Source: an uncultured Clostridia bacterium
GTDB taxonomy: Bacteria; Bacillota; Clostridia; TANB77; CAG-508
NCBI GenBank assembly: GCA_947625545.1
Contig: CANQOW010000006.1
Coordinates: 1 to 35,133, forward strand
Reading direction: 5' to 3'
Length of the DNA: 35,133 nt
Position numbers and translations under genes: made by a program. The notes below the pieces were generated by a model that was not told the DNA's origin, did not search any database, and saw nothing but the letters and a program-made list of their open reading frames with translations. This document shows positions 30,924 through 35,133 of the stretch, one piece after another; within the stretch, counting starts at the first letter, position 1, and each line of letters opens with the position of its first letter.

Positions 30924-31349
30924 TTAATTCTCCTTCTTTTCTAATAAATTTTCAAATTTTTTACTAAATTCTGGTGAATATTTTTTTAGGTTTATTGGTT
31001 TTAATTCTTTATTTGTAAAGCAATGTTTTGTTTCACCTGTTAAAAATATTCTGCCAGTTTCTTTATCTGTCATTTCATAGGCAACTGTCATTCTTACTCC
31101 TGTGTATTCTTTTGTGTAGGCTTTTATTATTATTGTGTCTCCAAATGTTGCATGGTATTTATATGTGCAATTTACTCCTATTACTGGTATTGTTACTCCA
31201 TTTTCTTCTAGTGTTGAAAATGCCATGTCTATATTTTCTAACCATGCAGTTCTTGCTTCTTCCATATATCTTATATAGTTTGAATGATGTACTACTCCCA
31301 TTTTATCTGTTTCGTAATAGTTTACTTTTCTTTCATATATATAACTCAT
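30924..31349 (-). CDS. YbgC-type acyl-CoA thioesterase (hotdog fold)
   Basis: A 141-residue 4-hydroxybenzoyl-CoA-thioesterase-like protein. The active-site segment NYYETDKMGVVHHSNYIRYM holds the catalytic Asp15, followed by EEARTAWLE in the long hotdog helix. Strands with GVNCTYKYHATFGDTI and FLTGETKHCF complete the single hotdog domain at the usual length. It hydrolyses short or medium acyl-CoA (or acyl-ACP) thioesters. It has a strong AAAGGAGGCG ribosome site, lies 13 bp after the ABC exporter gene and 2 bp before copZ. Why a thioesterase sits between an exporter and copper genes is not evident; lipid repair under metal or envelope stress is speculation. Confidence 0.92.
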   Translation of the reverse strand: MSYIYERKVNYYETDKMGVVHHSNYIRYMEEARTAWLENIDMAFSTLEENGVTIPVIGVNCTYKYHATFGDTIIIKAYTKEYTGVRMTVAYEMTDKETGRIFLTGETKHCFTNKELKPINLKKYSPEFSKKFENLLEKKEN

Positions 31350-31362
31350 TTTTTCGCCTCCT

Positions 31363-33237
31363 TTATTCTAGTTCAAATGCTCCTGTGTATAGTTTATAGT
31401 ATTGCCCTTTTTGTGCAATTAAATCTTCATGATTTCCTCTTTCTATTATTTTTCCATGATCTAATACTATTATTGCTTTTGAGTTTCTTACGGTTGATAG
31501 TCTATGTGCTATTACAAATACTGTTCTTCCTTCCATTAGTTTATCCATTCCGTCTTGTACTATTTTTTCTGTTCTTGTGTCTATGCTTGATGTTGCTTCG
31601 TCTAGTATCATTACTGGTGGATTACATAGTGCACATCTTGCTATTGCTAATAGTTGTCTTTGCCCTTGTGATAAACTTGCTCCATCTCCTGTAAGTTTTG
31701 TATCATATCCATTTGGTAATCTCATTATGAAGTCATGTGCATTTGCTAGTTTTGCGGCTTCAATTACTTCTTCATCTGTTGCATCTTCTTTTCCGTATTT
31801 TATATTTTCTTTTATTGTTCCTGTAAATAGGTTTGTTTCTTGTAATACCATTCCTAATGATAGTCTTAAATCGTCTTTTCTTATTTTGTTTATATTTATT
31901 CCATCATATCTAATTTTTCCGTCTTCTATATCATAGAATCTGTTTATTAAATTTGTTATTGTTGTTTTTCCTGCTCCTGTTGCTCCTACAAATGCTATTT
32001 TTTGTCCTGGTTTTGCGTATAGGCTAATGTTGTGTAATACTATTTTTCCTTCTTCATATCCAAAGTCTACGTCATTAAATTCTATGTGTCCTTCTAGTTT
32101 TACATATTCTAATGTTCCATCTGAATGAGGGTGTTTCCATGCCCATTTGTTTGTTTTTTCCGTAGTTTCTATAAGCTTTCCGTTTTCTTCTTTTACATTT
32201 ACTAATGTTACATATCCTTCGTCTTTTTCTGGTTCTTCGTCCATAAATTCGAATATTCTTTTTGCTCCTGCTATTGCCATTACTATTGAGTTTAATTGTC
32301 TTGATACTTCATTTATTGGTCTTATAAATGTTTTACTTAGTTGCAAGAATGCTATTATTAGTCCTACTGATACGTTTCCTATTCCTTTTATTGCTAGTAT
32401 TCCTCCTACCATTGCTAGTATTGCATATAGTGTATTTCCTAAGTTTCCATTTACTGGTCCTATGCAATTTACGTATTTATTTGCATTGTATACGTTTTTT
32501 GATAGTTCTTCATTTAATTTATCAAATCTTTCTTTTGCTCTTTCTTCATAACAGAATACTTTTACTACTTTTTGCCCATTTATCATTTCTTCTATATATC
32601 CATTTAATTTTCCTACTGATTCTTGTTGTTTTAAAAAGTATTTTCCGCTTCTTGATGTCATGTATCTTGATACTAATAATATTATTCCTAAAAATAGTAT
32701 TACTACTATTGTTAAGTATATATTTGTTGCTATCATTGATACAAATATTACTATTATTGATATTACTACTGAAAACATTTGTGGTATGCTTTGTGATATC
32801 ATTTGGCTTAGTGTGTCTGTATCGTTTGTGTATCTACTCATTATATCTCCATGTGAGTGTGTATCAAAGTATTTTATTGGTAGTCTTTGCATTTTTATAA
32901 ACATTTCGTCTCTTATTTGTTTTAGTGTTCCTTCTGTAACTTTTACCATTAGTCTGCTTGATAAAAATCCTGCTAAAACTCCTACTCCATATATTATTAT
33001 CATTGTTAAAATTGCTTGCATTAATGAATTGTATACTGGATTTTCAACTCCTACTAATGGTATTATATAGTCGTCTATTAATGTTTGTAGGTAAAGGTTT
33101 GCTGCTACTGATGATGCTGTACTTAATAATAGTGATATTATTACAAAGAATATTCTTAGTTTATAATTTTTTGTTAGGTATTTTAATACTCTTGCTAATA
33201 CTTTAAAATCTATTTTTCCTTTCATTTTATTATTCAT
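31363..33237 (-). CDS. ABC exporter half-transporter, catalytic subunit
   Basis: A 624-residue type IV (exporter) ABC protein: six membrane helices in about 1-330, then an ATPase domain. Walker A is GATGAGKTT, Walker B VMILDEATSSIDTRTE with the catalytic Glu, and the switch His is in IAHRLS. The signature is LSQGQ rather than LSGGQ. A roughly 40-residue insertion precedes the ATPase domain (near 345-385, with KWAWKHPHSDG). A degenerate signature here, together with the degenerate Walker B in the partner, is the pattern of heterodimeric exporters such as TM287/288 and BmrCD. It overlaps the partner gene by 8 bp. Drug or lipid export is likely; the substrate is unknown. Confidence 0.93.
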   Translation of the reverse strand: MNNKMKGKIDFKVLARVLKYLTKNYKLRIFFVIISLLLSTASSVAANLYLQTLIDDYIIPLVGVENPVYNSLMQAILTMIIIYGVGVLAGFLSSRLMVKVTEGTLKQIRDEMFIKMQRLPIKYFDTHSHGDIMSRYTNDTDTLSQMISQSIPQMFSVVISIIVIFVSMIATNIYLTIVVILFLGIILLVSRYMTSRSGKYFLKQQESVGKLNGYIEEMINGQKVVKVFCYEERAKERFDKLNEELSKNVYNANKYVNCIGPVNGNLGNTLYAILAMVGGILAIKGIGNVSVGLIIAFLQLSKTFIRPINEVSRQLNSIVMAIAGAKRIFEFMDEEPEKDEGYVTLVNVKEENGKLIETTEKTNKWAWKHPHSDGTLEYVKLEGHIEFNDVDFGYEEGKIVLHNISLYAKPGQKIAFVGATGAGKTTITNLINRFYDIEDGKIRYDGININKIRKDDLRLSLGMVLQETNLFTGTIKENIKYGKEDATDEEVIEAAKLANAHDFIMRLPNGYDTKLTGDGASLSQGQRQLLAIARCALCNPPVMILDEATSSIDTRTEKIVQDGMDKLMEGRTVFVIAHRLSTVRNSKAIIVLDHGKIIERGNHEDLIAQKGQYYKLYTGAFELE

Positions 33238-34963
33238 TGTCCTCGCCTCCCTTTACTTGTGAATAGTATACTTCTTGATATATTTCATTTGAAGCGAGTA
33301 ATTGTTCATGTGTTCCTATTGCTTTTATTTTTCCGTTATCTAATACTATTATTTTGTCTGCATCTTCTACAGATGATATTCTTTGCGCTATTATTATTTT
33401 TGTTGTGTTTGGTATTTCTTCTTTGAATGCTTTTCTAATTAGACTATCTGTTTTTGTATCTACTGCACTTGTTGAGTCGTCTAATATAAGTATTTTTGGT
33501 CTTTTTAATAGTGCTCTTGCTATACATAGTCTTTGTTTTTGCCCTCCTGATACGTTTGTTCCTCCTTGTTCTATGTATGTGTCATATCCTTCTGGAAATG
33601 TTTTTATAAATTCGTCTGCTTGTGCTAATTTACATGCTTTTTCTATTTCTTCGTCTGTTGCTTTTTCGTTTCCCCAACGTAAGTTTTCTTTTATTGTTCC
33701 TGAAAATAGTTCGTTTTTTTGTAATACCATTGCTACTTGGTCTCTTAATGATTTTATATCATAGTCTCTAACGTCTATTCCTCCTACTTTTAGTTTTCCA
33801 CTTGTAACATCATATAGTCTTGGTATTAGTTGTACTAGTGTTGTTTTTGATGAACCTGTTCCTCCTATTATTCCTACGGTTTCTCCTGATTTTATTTCTA
33901 CATTTATGTCTTTTAAACATAGTTTGTTTTCGTCATTTACATAGCTAAAATTTACATTTTCAAATGTTATTGATCCATCTTTTACTTCTTTTATTGCGTT
34001 TTCTTTGTTTGTTAGTGTGCTTTTTTCGTCTATTAATTCTACTATTCTTTCTCCTGATGCTCTTGATATCATTATTGTTACTAATACCATTGATAGCATC
34101 ATTAATGACATTAATATTTGCATTGTGTATGTAATTAAGCTTGTGAATTCTCCTGTTGTTAGGTTATTTGCTACTATTTCTTTTCCTCCAAACCATGATA
34201 TTAATACTATTATTGTTGCTACTGTGAATTGCATTAATGGATTATTTAGTGCTACTATTCTTTCTGCTCTTGAGAATTCTTTGTATATTAATTCTGATGT
34301 TTTTTCGAATTTTTCTATTTCTTTATCTTCTGTTACAAATGATTTTACTACTCTTACGCCTCTTACATTTTCTTGTACGGTATTATTTAGTTTATCATAT
34401 ATTGTTATTGCTTTTTCAAATATTGGGTGTGCTTTTGTTGCTATTAGGTATAGTCCTAGTCCTAATAATGGTACTGCTATTAGGAATATTAATGCTAATT
34501 TTACGTTTATTACAAATGTCATTACTAATGAAAATATTATCATTAATGGTGCTCTTACTGCCATTCTTATTATCATTTGAAATGCCATTTGTACGTTGTT
34601 TATGTCTGTTGTGTGTCTTGTTACTATGCTTGATGTTGAGAATTTATCTATGTTTGCAAATGAGAATTCTTGTACGTTGTAGTATATTTTTCTTCTTAGA
34701 TTTTTTGCAAATCCTGCTGTTGCTTTTGCTGAGTAGTCTCCTGATTTTACTCCTGTATATATTGCTATAAATGAGCATATTACTAAGGCTATTCCTATTA
34801 TTACTACTGTTCTTACGTCTCCTTTATTTATTCCGTTGTCTATTAAGAATGCCATTAGAAATGGTATTATTATATCAAATGCACATTCAAAGCCTACAAA
34901 TACTGGTGTTAGTATTGTTTCTTTTTTGTATTCTCCTATACATTCTGCTAATTTTTTTATCAT
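33230..34963 (-). CDS. ABC exporter half-transporter, degenerate-site subunit
   Basis: A 577-residue exporter subunit with six membrane helices and an ATPase domain. Walker A is GGTGSSKTT and the signature VSGGQ is intact. The Walker B reads ILILDDSTSAVD with Asp in place of the catalytic Glu, and the switch His is Gln in IAQRISS. These are the marks of the non-catalytic site in TM287-type heterodimers; its partner supplies the Glu/His and has LSQGQ. It is the first gene of the exporter-thioesterase-copZ-copA operon. AGAGGAAAG precedes the ATG and an extended -10 promoter lies upstream. Confidence 0.94.
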   Translation of the reverse strand: MIKKLAECIGEYKKETILTPVFVGFECAFDIIIPFLMAFLIDNGINKGDVRTVVIIGIALVICSFIAIYTGVKSGDYSAKATAGFAKNLRRKIYYNVQEFSFANIDKFSTSSIVTRHTTDINNVQMAFQMIIRMAVRAPLMIIFSLVMTFVINVKLALIFLIAVPLLGLGLYLIATKAHPIFEKAITIYDKLNNTVQENVRGVRVVKSFVTEDKEIEKFEKTSELIYKEFSRAERIVALNNPLMQFTVATIIVLISWFGGKEIVANNLTTGEFTSLITYTMQILMSLMMLSMVLVTIMISRASGERIVELIDEKSTLTNKENAIKEVKDGSITFENVNFSYVNDENKLCLKDINVEIKSGETVGIIGGTGSSKTTLVQLIPRLYDVTSGKLKVGGIDVRDYDIKSLRDQVAMVLQKNELFSGTIKENLRWGNEKATDEEIEKACKLAQADEFIKTFPEGYDTYIEQGGTNVSGGQKQRLCIARALLKRPKILILDDSTSAVDTKTDSLIRKAFKEEIPNTTKIIIAQRISSVEDADKIIVLDNGKIKAIGTHEQLLASNEIYQEVYYSQVKGGEDNE

Positions 34964-35003
34964 TTTGCTTTCCTCTTTTCTTATAAATTTGCTTTATCTA
35001 AGT

Positions 35004-35012
35004 ATTATATCA
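35004..35012 (-). promoter_or_regulatory. Extended -10 promoter of the five-gene operon
   Basis: On the minus strand, TGA directly before a perfect TATAAT (35009-35004) gives an extended -10 element. No good -35 box is found at 17 bp. It lies about 40 bp before the first ABC gene. No CopY-type TACA-N2-TGTA operator is seen nearby. Confidence 0.5.
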
Positions 35013-35091
35013 TATATTTATTAAATATTACATATTTTTTGGAGTTTTTTTATATATTTTTTAAGAAAAAATTTTTAATTATAGATGCAAT

Positions 35092-35133
35092 AAGAAAATT
35101 GTGCGTTAACGAAAGCAAAGCTTTCGACGCACA
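35092..35133. repeat. GTGCG/CGCAC hairpin repeat, copy 3, at right edge
   Basis: TGTGCGT (35101-35107) pairs with ACGCACA (35127-35133), and inside it GAAAGC pairs with GCTTTC across AAA. The preceding block AATAAGAAAATTGTGCGTT is identical to copy 1 on the other strand at 9370-9352. The window ends exactly at the last base of the stem, which fits an assembly end inside a repeated sequence. Confidence 0.6.

Noticed and set aside
15400-34770. Many plus-strand Leu/Phe/Tyr-rich open frames opposite the large minus-strand genes
   Set aside because: They are antisense shadows created by AT-rich codon use; they lack ribosome sites and show only low-complexity hydrophobic sequence.

Overview
The window is very AT-rich DNA from a low-GC Gram-positive bacterium (Bacillota, most likely an anaerobic Clostridia-type gut lineage). 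The grounds are the A/T-ending codon use, AGGAGG-type ribosome binding sites, sigma-A promoters with 17-bp spacers, a ComEA / LCP / CvpA / DUF5711 / DacA-type cell-envelope gene set, and two-component plus FtsX-type ABC modules. UGA, UAA and UAG all act as stops. Almost every gene lies on the minus strand. No gene-free stretch exceeds about 300 bp.

Region 1 (about 1-6.9 kb) is an integrative mobile element beside an initiator tRNA-Met gene (6919-6994). Its minus-strand genes run from the tRNA side to the left edge. They are a frameshifted terminase-small-subunit-like HTH gene, an unknown gene, an Mrr nuclease fused to an FtsK-gamma DNA-binding domain, an HsdR-N-like nuclease, a SHOCT remnant, a small unknown gene, an excisionase, an HUH single-strand nuclease, a serine recombinase and a tyrosine integrase. 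Two small plus-strand regulators (a Cro/C1-like HTH and an Arc-like ribbon-helix-helix protein) are transcribed away from the genes they probably control. The adjacent nuclease pair is the best candidate for an uncharacterised defence or DNA-processing module. The att sites were not identified.

Region 2 (about 7-15 kb) is chromosomal housekeeping and envelope biology: comEA, a divergent D,D-carboxypeptidase, an LCP cell-wall ligase, CvpA, a DUF5711 protein, a YkvI-like transporter and a DUF4143 ATPase.

Region 3 (about 15-27 kb) is a stress-response cluster. A response regulator/histidine kinase pair is followed by a 1104-residue ABC-FtsX fusion. An ECF sigma factor and its zinc-finger anti-sigma lie beside a large GT-C-type membrane protein. 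Both the sigma operon and the membrane-protein gene carry the same TGTAAC-N17-TGTC promoter, so an autoregulated ECF regulon can be read directly from the sequence. A separate MacB-like ATPase/FtsX permease operon has 11-bp-spaced GTAAC direct repeats in place of a -35 box, which suggests control by an OmpR-type regulator.

Region 4 (about 27-35 kb) holds a BRO-N/DinD-like gene flanked by about 67-bp direct repeats. Beside it is a five-gene operon: heterodimeric ABC exporter (two subunits), hotdog thioesterase, CopZ and CopA. GTGCG/CGCAC hairpin repeats occur downstream of the LCP gene, downstream of copA, and at the right edge of the window. The right edge may therefore be an assembly break in a repeat.
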